Source: Escallonia rubra (taxonomy: Eukaryota > Streptophyta > Magnoliopsida > Escalloniales > Escalloniaceae). From it: a stretch of 64,000 bases of DNA. Positions 24,001 to 36,500 of this stretch are shown in pieces. The position numbers were made by a program, and so were the translations under genes. Positions within the stretch are counted from its first letter, which is position 1. Each line of letters begins with the position of its first letter. The stretch lies in contig JAVXUO010002776.1 of assembly GCA_033065855.1 (NCBI GenBank), forward strand, positions 558,001 through 622,000. Reading direction: 5' to 3'. The notes under the pieces are model-generated. The model saw nothing but the letters and a program-made list of their open reading frames with translations, did no database searches and was not told the DNA's origin.

Positions 24001-24477
24001 CCGAGTCATCCTTCAGTACACAAATAGCATTCCAATTGGAAAACATAAATGGTGTTATTTCACCCTGCTAATAAAAAACAATTAAATGCTAGCTACGGTA
24101 TACATGAAAAACCCTTATACAATGACCATCATTTTTCAACACCCATTATGACTTATGAGTCATTTCGTATTAACATCTCAAACAAGAGCAAAATGAACAA
24201 CAGGACGAACAAGAAACAATACAGAGAAATTAACCATATAAAAAAAGGCCTTAAAAGCAAAGTTTCAATTTTCTCCTCTTTTTCGGTTTCCTAGAAAGGA
24301 AACTTAGGAATGCAAAGAAAAATAAACTGAGATAGGACCAATTGGGGGCTCACCAACGGAGGAAGATATGTTGGTCTGTGCAACCTGCTCTTTCTTGAGC
24401 CTCTTGAGACAATGAGCAGCAACCCATATGGTACCCAAAGGGCCCTTCTTGGAAAGCAGGCACTGAGAGTAAAACAT
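18092..24477 (-). CDS. SYN2: Cohesin kleisin subunit, RAD21.1/SYN2-like
   Basis: Thirteen exons (5' to 3' on the minus strand): 24477-24354, 22034-21770, 21687-21650, 21563-21526, 21350-21286, 21199-20691, 20507-20396, 20155-20019, 19939-19641, 19344-19308, 19186-19165, 19075-18943 and 18187-18092. Every junction is GT..AG with matching phase, giving 624 aa. The N terminus (MFYSQCLLSKKGPLGTIWVA, then YLLLGVVRIYSKKVEYLF) is the Rad21/Rec8 N domain that binds SMC3. PERFELDAFDL follows. The middle is polar and disordered, with an internal repeat (RFSLEERLDPLVLS and RFSLEECLDPLVLS). The C terminus (RTRSVARYLHRSF, GKTKKETARLFYEIL, GGYVDVKQG) is the winged helix that binds SMC1. Alpha-kleisins close the cohesin ring in sister-chromatid cohesion and DNA repair. 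From memory the N-terminal region resembles Arabidopsis RAD21.1/SYN2 more than SYN1, SYN3 or SYN4. The first intron is 2.3 kb. Confidence 0.92.
22035..24353 (-). other. Large first intron of the kleisin gene
   Basis: A 2.3 kb intron following exon 1 (donor GTTG|GTGAGC, acceptor TTTCTTGCAG). It contains a GA microsatellite near 22126-22150 and only short unsupported open frames. I saw no TE ends. Large first introns often hold regulatory sequence, but no specific motif was identified. Confidence 0.75.
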
Positions 24478-24591
24478 GTTCTGCTGTTGTTTGCCTATCT
24501 TTGCTTCTCTATACAGCCCTCTTTCCTTCACTGGTGTGTATGTTTTATGTAAATTTGCTTTGAAACGGTCACCACCTGTGTGACTCTGTCC

Positions 24592-24620
24592 CTGTGTGTG
24601 TGTGTGTGTGTGTGTGTGTT
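24592..24620. repeat. (GT)n microsatellite
   Basis: Fourteen or so GT/TG dinucleotides lie about 115-140 bp upstream of the kleisin start codon, within its probable 5' UTR or promoter. Confidence 0.9.
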
Positions 24621-25940
24621 TTTACAGAAAACGGTCGACCAGAGCGGAGTACAAGGGAAGTCTCCAACTTTCTTGAAAAATTAAAATTTTGGAAATGTTT
24701 TTTACGAAAGTAAATAGGTAAATGGACAGTAATGACCTCACTCAATTATTCTTCCTCAGTCGGTGAGGAAGACATTCAATGCCTTACCATAATATATTTG
24801 AGGCAAAACAATTGAAGTAGAAGTAAAAATTGCCCCAAAGAATATATGGTGGTATTACGACAACGCCATCTTATAGCATGAGATGGTGCCAAGTACACAC
24901 CATCCTCCCTCGTAGATTACATCAGAAGAAAATTATAGTCCGCTAATCTGTAAAGGTGTATATTTTAAAAAATAAAAATGTATACTCGTTATTTATCTTT
25001 AATCATAAAATATAATTATTCTTAGTTTGTAAAGCATCATGTACGGCTATTTTTCCTTATCTCCGGCCTTAACTAGGTGTAACGTATCTTTACGAACCAA
25101 ATGCATTGACGCTAACAACATAAAAGGGCCTTGTGCATTTAGAGTTTGATAATTTATTTCTCGAGGACAAACGAACATTCACAATTGAAAAGAAATTTTT
25201 TTTAAGAAATAAAGTACAGATTCTTGAGATAGAGTCGGTGTCATATTTGGAACTAGAATAACAACTTATATATTAAATAAGTATTATTAGACAAATCAAA
25301 CGAAGACAAGAAAAATGAGTCGAATCAACATTGACATGTACTAAGCACTATTTGAATTCAAATAATTGCCGTAAATGAAATACGTGTTTTGTGCATTAGT
25401 TAACGAGAGTTTGTTCGATTTAAAAGTCAAATAATTTTTTTAATAAAATAGAGGAAATATATCTTTAGCGACCAAAATGAGGAACAAGGAGTACAAAATA
25501 ATACCCGTTACTCTTTGGATTTTCGTTTGGCGAAATAAAAAAAACATATGTTCTCGGCAATTTACCGAACAGAGGGTGGCCAGGTTTTGCACTTATCCTC
25601 TTCGGGTTGTACAACACCAAAAGGGTAACTTATACAGCGGACGTGAAATACAATCAAATCCATTTTATTCCTTTTATCTTATTGACTGCCAGCTCATCGT
25701 TTTGAATTCGCACGTGTCCGGCTCACTTTATTACCCCTATATATTATTGGAATATAATAATAATAATTGCAGCAACATTGTCTTTAGAATATTATTACAC
25801 ACAAAAAATTAAAATCACGCTGCACCAAAATAAGTATCAAAAATTAATATGTCTTCAGCACAAAAGACTAGTTTTTGAAAAAATTACAAATTCATGAGTA
25901 ATTAAACACACGAATACTTAACCCGCTAATTTCATAAACA
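24621..25940. other. AT-rich intergenic sequence
   Basis: No coding region, repeat ends or RNA gene could be supported. The open frame at 25477-25812 has no recognisable family and lies in AT-rich sequence. Confidence 0.4.
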
Positions 25941-25949
25941 TTCATTTAA

Positions 25950-27060
25950 GGGCTAATTACACCTATGTCCCTGAGGTTTGGGGGTAATTACACTCATGTT
26001 CACAAAGTTTCAAAATGTAACACTTATATCCATCGATAAACGGAACCCTAAAAATCTTAACGATTTTAATGAAAAGACTGTATTGCCCTTGAGTTAGAAC
26101 CTTATTTTTTTCCAATGCCATTATTTCATCTTCTTCCATTAATTCCAATACTCTTCATCTTATTTTTAATACCATTAATGCCATTACTCTCCCCCCCCCC
26201 CCCAGCCCCCGCGCCGGCGCCCCCAACCCCATTTCTGTCTCAAAACTTCCTGCAGCACCCTTTCGCCGGCGACTGCCTCGCCGCCGCCACCACCTCGTGA
26301 GACGGAAGCACCTCAGCCTCGCCCTAAGCTACCCAATCGCCGTTGGATCTGCTCCGTCGCACCGCCTCCGACACGACCGCCGTTGAGATCTTGGAAAGAC
26401 GGGGGTCGCGGTGGCTTGGGCGGCCGTGGATCGATGGTGGCGTCGAGGTAGACAGGGGTCGCGGTGGCTTGGGAAGGGATGGAGTAGGGACGGTGGCAGT
26501 ACATCGGGATGATGGAGGGGCTGCCGCTGCGGTGGGATAAGGGGAGGGGCTTCTACAACTACTTCGGGAACTGAAACTCCCACCGGTGAATCTTCCGGCA
26601 GCAAGATCTCCCACCGCGCAGATAAGGGGGAGGGGTGGACGTCGGCGTGGGTCTTAGGGGAGGGGGCGACGGCGGTGTGGATTTGGGGAAGGGGGCGGCG
26701 GCTAGGATTTGGGGGAGGGGGCGGCGGCGGCATGGATTAAATTAGGGTTAGAAGGGATGAAAATTAAGGTTAGGGGTTGGAAGGGATGAAAATTAGGGTT
26801 TCCTTAAAAAAAATTGAAAGCTTTTGTAATTAAAAAAATATCATAATATGATTTGTAATATTGTATAAGGGTAGTATTGTCAATTTAAAAATACATGATG
26901 ATGACATAAGCCAAAAAATACATTTTTTTAACGGAACCCTGACGAATGGACACGGGTGATACATTTGAAACCTTTTTTGTCACGGAATGTTACATTTTGA
27001 AACTTTGTGGACATGAGTGTAATTACCCACAAACCTCAGGGACATAGGTGTAATTAGCCC
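25950..27060. mobile_element. Mutator-like element, 1.1 kb, non-autonomous
   Basis: Terminal inverted repeats of about 75 bp begin GGGCTAATTACACCTATGTC on both strands and continue through CCCTGAGGTTTG and AATTACACTCATGT. The element is flanked by a perfect 9-bp target duplication, TTCATTTAA (25941-25949 and 27061-27069), diagnostic of Mutator-like transposition. There is no transposase. The interior (about 26190-26740) is strikingly GC-rich (CGCCGGCG and GGGGGAGGGGGCGGCG runs) against AT-rich flanks, as in Pack-MULEs carrying gene fragments. Open frames inside are Pro/Arg-rich and compositional. No parent gene was recognised. Confidence 0.85.
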
Positions 27061-27069
27061 TTCATTTAA

Positions 27070-28005
27070 ACATTCTCATACTTCCTTACTTTATTAGATG
27101 TGATGTTACTCCTTTAACATGGATCCGGATATGAGTACATGTTGATTAAGCCAAAGATTAAAAGATGTGACAACTTTATAGAACCATTATTTTTTGCACA
27201 AATTTAAAGCCTAGGAAATGGTTTGGAAACGTAAAAGTGCTAAAACAAAAGGGTACATAAAACTATGTAAAAGCTTATTCATTTCTAAGGTTTTTTTTTA
27301 GTAATTGTTAGTCAACTTTGTACTTTCCAAAATTTCTTCAACAATGACTAAATAGTGAAATCCGCACATATTTTTTAGAAAACCACATTTATTAGCTTTT
27401 TATAAGCCCCACTTTTTGCAAGAACTAAAATAATTTAAGCAAAATAATTCACATCATATTATGTTTGTTATACACTCTCATTTCGCGATCGGTTGAACGT
27501 TTATAACTCCCACTCATGCATTTTATGGCAAAGAAGTGTGTAAAAGCATATGCAAATGTGAGGTTAAACTTTTGTAAGTGTGCCGAAAGAAATGTCTTTA
27601 CTAACAGACGATAAGCGGGGGTTAGTTATAGACCATCATCTACTATACTTTATAAACTATTTTTAATTTCTACCTGATGCATTAGTAACACTTTTAATAT
27701 CATTTGTTGACCAAAAATATAAGTATATAAACTAATCGAAAGTGAGAAAAAAACAAATAGGTAATCCTTCATTTAGTGAGTTGTGAATCAAGTCGTATAC
27801 TTCATTTTTTGGGTTACAATAAATATCCGATAACATTGTAAAACCTTGTCGATGCTCAAAATTAAGCTCAATGCATCCTTGCTTTGTCATCCAAAAATTT
27901 AGGATCAATGCCTAAATTATATCTTAAAGTATCACCCTAGTACAGTTAAGTACACAACGTTTTAAATGTGTTAATTAAGTACCTAAGTTTCAAAAAATGA
28001 GCCAA
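27070..28005. other. AT-rich intergenic sequence
   Basis: No gene, terminal repeat or other element was recognised. Confidence 0.4.
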
Positions 28006-28009
28006 ATTT

Positions 28010-28215
28010 GGGCTGCTACTCATGTTATAGAAATTTTCCTCCTACTCCGTATATAGTGACAATTAATAGTCGTTAAATATTTCTAATGACTTTTTTGCTT
28101 ATACGTTGAGTGACAATTCTTAGCATCATTTTTTAGCGTCACTAGAAATATTTAGCGAAGATTAATTGTCACTATATGGGAGGTAAGAGAAAAATTTCTT
28201 CAACCGCCGGTAGTA
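28010..28215. mobile_element. Palindromic MITE, copy A
   Basis: About 205 bp with inverted ends. The left arm contains TATAGTGACAATTAATAGTC and AAATATTTCTAATGAC. The reverse complement of the right arm contains TATAGTGACAATTAATCTTC and AAATATTTCTAGTGAC. The same motifs recur in two further copies at 32.13-32.60 kb. It is a non-coding, non-autonomous DNA element. The exact ends and target duplication were not fixed. Confidence 0.65.
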
Positions 28216-29880
28216 GCTAAAAAAAATTTATTCGGAACACCCACCAAGATGGTAATATTTTTAACAAACAAAAGCGCAACCATGAAAATTAATGTCAATT
28301 TACACCAAGCGATTGAAAATTTATATACGTCTATTTAAATTGATATTTCCTTCTTTTAGCTATGGATGGGCATTCAGGTTATTGAAAGTAACCCATTTGG
28401 TGAAATCGAACATATCAAGCCGACCGATCGTAAACAGATTTAGGTAAACAATTAATTCAACTGGCTTTTTTTGTCAAACTGAATGTTTACTTGGTTTTGA
28501 CTTTTCTGAGACAATCTAAATTGAACTAAAATGTACCCTTATATATCGATATCTATACTAACTATAAAAGTACGAATGTTGTAAATCATCATGTCTTCCT
28601 TTAATTACGTCAAAAACACTCTTATGCTTCCTTTATGACTACCTTTTAAATATGGTTGAGATTAAATGAATATTGGATAATAAATTTATTATGACTCCCT
28701 TCATTCCAAATTAACATTTGAACGTTATCTCTGCCATCTCTCACAATGAAATTCCACTGAAGCATCGTCCCATTATATACGCTAATTTTTTAGCCGGGTT
28801 TCATTTTTTGAAAGGGCTAAAAAATACGCATATTAAAAACTAGTTAAAACCTCATGCTATGCACGGAAAGCGAATTAGTTAATTACAAAACAGGGAAAGG
28901 GAGGTCATAAGATGGGATAATTAGAGGTCATGGGATGAAAGTTATTATCTAGCCAATCATAGTTTAATACATATTTAATTATATTTTAAATTTAAAAAAA
29001 ATCTAAAAATAAGATTAGAGAGTTGGAAGGTAAAGAAGGCATCAGTCGAATCCAAATACGTATAGTATAGATTCATCCATCATCGTTACGAGACGATTTA
29101 TTATTCGAAGTGAAGACAATGCTCTTGATCGATATAACTTATTTGACCTTCCGATTAGAAAATTTTAAAAGTACTTCCATGACAAAATTACATGATAGAG
29201 AATGCAAATGCATACATCAAATTTCTATATAGAAAATAATATATGGATATAAACGTAGAAATGAATAACTCAGTATCATTCTGTATACAACCTAGAATAC
29301 TCAAATTGGAAGACGTACGCAAATTCTTTTTCCTTCTTCTATCTAGAGAAACATGATCCCTTCTATATTTTCTCTACATGTTCTGAAATTAATCACTTTT
29401 CTTCTTTTGGACTTTTCCCTATTTGCTAGCCCAAACAATTACCTTCTTTAAACAGATCACTTTCCATTTGGACTGAAAACAAAACATCTTAATTTGTCCA
29501 TCAAAATTTAGCTGCCAATTATGCACATTACAGTAACAACTGAAACACATAACCAGACACCTCTGGAGTTCTAATGATCCCTATATAGAGTGCACATCAG
29601 ATAGCAGAAATGGGTTCACTAATATTACAACGTAACCCCTTAAAGTTTCATGAAACCCATGACATCTTCCATACTTTAACGGCCATGTTATTGCCAACCA
29701 TAATTTCTTTTATAACACACTCCAAACAATTAAACTAGCAAAAGTCATTCTCTTCACTTCCTACTACGCATCCATCGTATAAAGATTGCCACTAAAAATT
29801 TAATGACTTTTTAGGCAAAAGTAATGAAAACAGTTGAGCTAATCCATCTTGGCAATACACTTTTGATGCTCTTGGGTTCC
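28216..29880. other. AT-rich intergenic sequence
   Basis: About 1.7 kb without supported genes. A short inverted motif (GCTAATTTTTTAGCC and GGGCTAAAAAATACG) occurs near 28778-28832. Confidence 0.4.
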
Positions 29881-31520
29881 GCTCTCGCGACATGTCAACG
29901 AGTATACATGCCAACGACATAATTCTAACGACATGTCGCCTTCTTCTATATGTGTCCCGGCACTTTTTCCCTCAGCCAGCACCCATGCGCTATTGCGGTG
30001 TCATGTGCTGTCGCACAACATTTGGTGACCTAGCCGCCACACCATCTCTATTGAGCGTGCCACTGGCACCGCAAACATCTCACCGCGCTCATGTACCACG
30101 CCACTTATACAGTTGCGCCCCCGGCATTCTGTCACATTGTCACGCATCTGGTGTTGGCCCATCCTTTCACCATTCCATGCACACCTTGCATTGGTCGTGG
30201 AACATGCTTTGACTCACTCTCCAGAGTGTGCAACACCCGCCAGGTAGGCGACTCCTTCAAGAACTTCTCGGCCCGTCGGTAGGCGACTCCTCTGGTACAC
30301 TACCTTGGTGCGCTCTGAGTGCTCCGCTAAAAGGACTTGTCACGAAAATATGCGATTCATCCTGAACATTATTTTTGTTAGGGAGCTCCAAGTGCTTCTG
30401 CATGAGGACTCCCCTATTGCTAGGTAAGTGAGTCCTTTGGGGCACTACCTGAGCACGTCGGGCAGGCGACTCCTTCAGGATACTACCTCGACCCATCGAG
30501 TAGACGACTCCTCCGGACACTACTTTGGCACGCTCTGAGTACTCCAGCACAAGGACTAATCGCGGGATAGGCGAACGCCTCCCTGGGACACTATCTCCAT
30601 CATGGAGGTCCAAGTGCTCCGACACGAGGACTCTCATCCTTCATACTTCATGACACTACTTGGGCCATCAACACGTAGGTGACTCCTTTAAAACAGGGTG
30701 TCTGGTAGGTGACGTACTCCTTTAAAACACTACATTGGCACGCTTCGAGTGCTCTAACACAAGGACTCACCCCAAAAATAGTGGACTCCACGACACTATC
30801 TCTGCCAAGGTGTGTGGGGGACTTGTCTACATGCTCTAACATTGGTGCTCCTTATCAACACCCCTTTGAACCATTCCCTCATGTCACTTCGAGATGAATA
30901 AGTATTTGGAGGGTAACATGTTAGTCGACCTGACAGGCATAACTATTCCCCCCACCACTGTCAGGTTCTCAATGTCTTTTGATGCCCCAAGCGGGACTGT
31001 TGGCTTGATTAAGGGGTTCTCTGGCCACACCGTCACTGTGTGAGCTGCTTTTTTTGGGTAGACAGGCGAAGCTGTAAGAGTCAGATCTAAATAATATGCC
31101 ATTTGACAATTCGTGGAGTACCAACATAAGTGGCCCCCTCAGCGAGGTGTCAATCCCAAGGAGCGTCACGTGTTGTTTGATTACATTATCACCTTAACCG
31201 TTATAAATACAGGCTTGAGAGTTTATTTGCAAGAGATAGGAACTCATTTCACATTCCTCTTTCTTGTTATAGAATTCTAGAACTAGAGAATTTTAGAGAG
31301 AGAAATTCTAAAGAGAGAAATACACATAATTCTGAAGCTCGACCTTGACTCTGAACCTAAGCATTGGATTGTGACCGTTGACAAGTATTCATCCGGTGCC
31401 TTCGCCCTTGCGACACTGCCACTCCTCATCCTCTATCTGGGAAGCCTTGGCCTCTACCCTTATTCCCTCCTTCCTTTGTCGTCCCACATCAGTATACTTG
31501 ACATTTGACTTGGACTGCAT
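29880..31520 (+). mobile_element. Probable decayed LTR-retrotransposon segment
   Basis: The segment is GC-richer than its flanks and contains a tandem-like array (30240-30830). An open stretch follows, encoding LVDLTGITIPPTTVRFSM and GLIKGFSGHTVTV. A promoter-like TATAAATACAGG sits at 31201-31212 ahead of an AG-rich leader, as in plant LTRs. The array is shared with 2640-2830. No primer binding site, polyprotein core or paired LTR was found, so the assignment to an LTR element is inferred from layout. It may be a solo LTR or an internal fragment. Confidence 0.4.
30240..30830. repeat. Degenerate tandem repeat
   Basis: Repeated phrases alternate: TAGGCGACTCCT or AGGCGACTCC, GACACTAC or GATACTAC, GCACGCTCTGAGTGCTCC or close variants, and ACAAGGACT. 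At least four imperfect units of roughly 130-200 bp can be recognised. One further copy occurs at 2640-2830. Confidence 0.65.
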
Positions 31521-32130
31521 TTTTTTGTGTCACCTCCATGCATATTGTTGACTTATCTCCTTGGTAACGCACAGTTCGGATACAGAGCATTACATCACCA
31601 ACATTTATGTTGCAATATTGGAGTTATAATGGTGGTAATGGTTAGTATTGACGACGATGTGGTGCATAAGGAATTGATGGTGCACGCTCTTGTAAGTGTA
31701 TCAACATGGCTTGCTGAAAAAATGAAGTTAAAGGGAAAAAAACTGAAACAAAATAAAAAAGGGCCAAGTATATGTTTGAAAATCAAACAATTTGTACGTT
31801 GAACTTGATTTTGGTTTTCTGCTTTTGTTTTGGGTAGAGTAAAGATTTATAAATATGAATTGGAACGGATTTTAGTTCCTACGAGCCAAAAAAAACATGC
31901 ACAATCTATTTCAAAGGTAAAATTTGTGTTTTCTCTTCTAACTTCAACTTATGTCCAATTAAAACAAAGAAAAGACCTCTATCAATAATGCTATTCATTT
32001 GTAGATGGAACTTTTATAATTTGTCATATTTTAGATTCTAGTTTATCAAAAAAAAGAAATATATATATTATCACTGTTTGCAAATGCATTCCTAAAACAA
32101 CATATTTTGATTGAAACCCGAATTATAGGA
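31520..32130. other. AT-rich sequence, nothing recognised
   Basis: An open frame at 31527-31802 is short and ends in a Lys-rich AT-driven tail. No other structure is visible. Confidence 0.35.
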
Positions 32131-32600
32131 ATCTTCTTCAAAAAAATTTGGTTGCTACCCGACTTGAAGGAATCTTTCTACTATCCTATATAACGATAAT
32201 TAATTGTCGCTGAATGTTTCTAGTGATTCTTATATAATGACGCTAAAAAAATATTGTTAAGAATTGTAACTAAAAATATTATCAGAAAAGCTACTAAAAA
32301 TAATTAATGACTATTAATTGTCATTAGATGTAAGATTGGAGGAAGATGAACATATTTTGGCTGCCAGCCGGATTGTAGAAATCTTTCTACTATCTCGATA
32401 TAGCGACAATTTATAGTCGTTGAATGTTTCTAGTGACTTTTATGTAGTGATGCTAAGAAAATATTGTTAAGAATTGTCACTGAAAGTATTAGCAAAAAAG
32501 TCACTAAAAATACTTAGCGACTATTAATTGTCACTATATACGGGGTAAGAAGAAGATTCTTATAAGCAGATGAACAAAATTTCGCAGCTGACCAGGGAGC
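32130..32600. mobile_element. Palindromic MITE family, two adjacent copies (B, C)
   Basis: Copy B (about 32140-32345) and copy C (about 32365-32590) both contain the arms seen in copy A: GACAATTAATAGTC-like, TTTCTAGTGAC-like, AGAATTGTCACT, and then the inverse order ending TTAATTGTCACTATAT. The start of each copy resembles GGCTGCCAGCCGGATTG or GGTTGCTACCCGACTTG. The two lie next to each other in the same orientation. No coding capacity. Confidence 0.65.
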
Positions 32601-33285
32601 AGCTTCTTCCTGCTACCCTGCCACGTGGCAGCTTCTAAGTGGTCCACCTGTCCGACGCATCTTTATCCCACGTGAGCAAGAGAAAGTTGATGGATTGACT
32701 AAACTACAACGAACACAGTTTCTACAGCATACTGAGTTTTCTATCGATACTAGACAAATCATCTAAAAGTTTGACTAAAATATTTAAACAGACTATCTTC
32801 TTATTCTAGTTTTTGTTGATGGATTAACGACCTATTTTCCCTGTTGCATTGTATCTCTTTTTATACTTGCATCATTTATAACCGTCTCTTTTTGCAACTG
32901 CTTTTCCTTATCTTAATTAGGAATAACTTCTCAAGTCCCATGATCGGCCGTTTTCATCTGAAATCTTCTCAATCGTGCTGATAACTGCCTGCTCCAGAAA
33001 CTGCTTATCAACTGCCAATGTTGATCCACTTGCTTTGTCTTCACGTTGTTTGACACTATTGATCTGGTTGTTCTTTTCGCTTCTTGTACGGGTTATTCAA
33101 AATTTTTTATTCCCCCGTTTCTCTTTCAATCACTTATCTCTTCCTTTTAATTCGGCAACTGATGATAACTATAACAATTGTGTCTTTTCCACCTTCTTTA
33201 GAAATGCACTTCTTTGTGGTTATCATCATGCCACGTGTTCATATGATATTTGTGAAAATATTGGTGTCAACAACAACTCAAAGAA
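32601..33285. other. Insertion-target flank of the full-length LINE
   Basis: Non-coding AT-rich sequence upstream of the LINE. It includes two CACGTG-core motifs (GCCACGTGGC near 32620 and CCCACGTGAG near 32668). The last 17 bp, AACAACAACTCAAAGAA at 33269-33285, is the left target-site duplication. Confidence 0.6.
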
Positions 33286-33594
33286 ACAACAGCCTCTTAG
33301 AGTCTTTGACTTCGTTAGTTTTCCTTACGCTTTCTCTCGTTTTCTTCCGCCGTCAAGTTTTTTCCTCCTTTTATCCCGTTCTCCTTATCCGACCAACCCT
33401 CTTCAGCCAGTCTCATCATCACTTTGGTTCTTCTATCTTTATCCTCTAGCATCTGTCTTCACACTTTTCACATCTCTATCACAATTAATCCATTCCGGCT
33501 ACTTTACTCTGGACCAGACTTTTCCCTCTTCTTCCCAGCCAATTGAAAGACTCTTTTATTACTTTTGCATGTGTTCTGCTCACTGAAAGCGTCT

Positions 33595-36500
33595 ATGGCT
33601 TCCTCTTCACCATCACCCCAACCTTCCAACCGTTACTCTTACTCTTCTTCCACCAGTTCCCCTACCCAACGACACAGTCCTTTTCCCCTATCCCTAACCA
33701 CTTTCTACCCAACGGGTCTCAACCCCGTCGTGGTCCCCTGTTACAACTCAATGAACACATGGTCCTAGCAGAAAGAATGACAACTTCACGCCTGCTTATT
33801 GGGTCCTTCTGTGATGTTAAATCTTTTAGCGAATCCCAGCTTCAAGCAATAGTCAACAATAACTGGAATCTAGTGGGCCAAGTCCGAGTTGAAAAACTCC
33901 CCAGGATCTATCTTTTCCACTTCGACCTTGAACATGAAGCTCACCTGGTGCTAACAAATGGACCCTGGGCTTTTCAAGGGGCTCTCCTCCTCCTCCAACC
34001 TTGGACGCCGCATATGATATACTCCTCGATCTCTTTTCCTTTCGCGGACTTATGGGTTCGAGTGTCTAACATTCCGAGCGATTGCTATACGTTCAACCTG
34101 GCCCAAACAATCGGTAATCTCCTTGGACATGTTATCCGATTCGACTGGTCCCCTCTTCGTCTAAAGTTCAAAGACTACTTTCGGATTCAAATTCGACAGG
34201 AAGTCTGCAAACCTCTTCTTAAAGGCGTTTATCTGTATCTGCTCAATAACGCAAGCATTTGGCTCCCCTGTGCCTATGAACGCGTTTTCCGGGTTTGTTA
34301 CAGATGTGGTTGCATCGGCCATACTTCGGATGTTTGTACCAAGAGTGAGGCAGCAGTAACTCTTGCTTTTGATGAACTTTATCTTCGCCTGCAACACCAA
34401 TTCCCTCACCCTACCATGTTTGAACTCCATCAACCTCAGTATGGACCTTCTCTCCGCTTGCTACCTAACTCCGACTTTAATCGCACTTCCCAGATTGAAT
34501 CGCTGGACACTCCATTTGGCCCTGAACTGCATTACATCTACTCTTCTTTCTCGCCGCCGCTATCCCCTTTGTCTTCCCCAGATCCCAGTTACCATACTGC
34601 CTCTGAAGGAAGTGATGTGGATGTGCTCTCACCGACTCCAGAATCCCACTCTGATATTCCTTCTCAGGTGTTTGATGTCATGGACTCCTCACCCTATGGT
34701 CACCAAAATAGAGACCAGGTAGTTCCTTTATCCCCAAACTCTTGGCCCCCACTTGTTTCTGCTGATGACCCCCTCACCCACGTTACTCCACAAGAGCCAG
34801 GACTTCTCAACTTGGTGACCAAGTTTGGTCTCGAGTGGGGTCTCACCCACAAAGATCTTTACCAAAAAATTCTTAGAATAATAGGTCTACCCTCCACCTA
34901 TCCTGCTGATCTGTCCTCTAACCACACCAACCCTTCATCCCAAATCCCCTTGTTTAATGAGCCTTCTCATCGGAAACTTTGTCCGGCTCCTCCATCTATC
35001 CACCACCGTACTCCTGTTCCCTACCTTCCGGCCGGTCAGCCCTCATTTTCTGCTCATATTCCCTCCTCGTCAACTCCGCAATTCATTGCGACGGATACCA
35101 ACTCTGAAGTTTCCCATCGTCTAGGAAAGGAGCCCTTAACCTCCAGCCCTTCGCCCTCCAACCACCCTTCCACAGATCATCCAAAACTTCTAGAGGCAGC
35201 CATCAATGCACATCACAGAGTGAACTGGGAGCCTCCTCAGCCTCATTCTGTCAAGCATCACATGGACCCCTACATTAGCTTCGGGAATGACACTCAAGTG
35301 TTTGCGTTACCTCTGTTGCCCCTTCTCACCAACCTGGTCCAAGATAATCCAGCTGTTACGGTAATCAATACACCTCCTTCCTGTAACTCCAAGCCCACGG
35401 GGACGAGGTTCTATGCCCCAACATTTGCCGAAGCTTTTCCAGAGGACCAAACAGATGACGAAGTCGAGCCCGCAGATGGCGTTCTAACAGCTTATGCACA
35501 CTTCTCGGATCCAAGTACTGACCCCAGCACTTCAGAAGCTTCATCAACCACCTCCTCGAAACGACTGAGGACTGAACAGAATAAGAAGGAGCTAACAGAT
35601 TCTCAACGTCCAATCAAAAAGCTCAGGATCATTGGACCCTCCGTCCCTCCAGGTTATTCAGATCCTCAACTCTCCATTAAGCAATACTTATTTCTAGCAT
35701 CTCATCTATGGCCGCATGCTCTCTTCATCCATTTACAATATGATAGTATTGCTAGATCAACGACCATTCTGTTTCATATCCAAAAGCATGAGGTCATAAG
35801 CTTGTCCTTTCTTCTTGGCATATTCCCTAATGGAGGACCCTTCCTAAACTTACTCCATTCGGTTATCTTGGGACTGATCCTGGGTTTCTTCCTCAACCCA
35901 AGCCCACCGCTTGTGATCAATACTGCCAACTTCCTAGTAACATCACAACCCATACCGTATTTCTCTTCACCACTCTCTCAACAACCTCATTCCCGGAAGC
36001 GACGTCGCCTCGCTCTCCGAATTGAACCTTCTCAACCCCCTGAATCCTTTCCTCCCCTTAAAAGACTCTGCTTGTTGAGTTTTTCCTCCAAGATCACACT
36101 GCTCCTGTTACCCAACTTACATGTTTCACTCAAGAGGAAGGTTGGGTGCTCCCAGCCCTTCTCATTCCTCCAGAAACGGCAAAGACTTGACAACTTCAGC
36201 TTTGGAGACAGAGTTTCTCTTGTCTTCAAGAACTCGATCTCCTCCTCTTCCACCCTTGGTGGTCCTCTCTCCAGCTCCTTCTTCAATCCCCATCCCAAAT
36301 GCAAAAGATCTACTGTTAGTGGGTGTCGGCCAAGGGGTCCAAGGGTGCCGGATATCCCAGCGCCGACTACGCAACATCGCCCCTGGCTGGGTTCTTTCTT
36401 CAGGCCTGCGGCCGCAGCTGTCGCTCAAGATTTAACCTCTATCTACCTTCGGTGAGCCTCTTCTCAGGCGAAGCTCTTCTTCCTGGCGGCTACGGTAGCT

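Noticed and set aside
26313-26733. Several overlapping Pro/Arg-rich frames in the 25.95-27.06 kb MULE
   Set aside because: GC-rich composition leaves all frames open. No frame is favoured and no family is recognised.
32610-32675. Two CACGTG-core motifs as a G-box regulatory module
   Set aside because: No gene start lies within reach, and the nearby sequence is MITE-derived. They are likely incidental.
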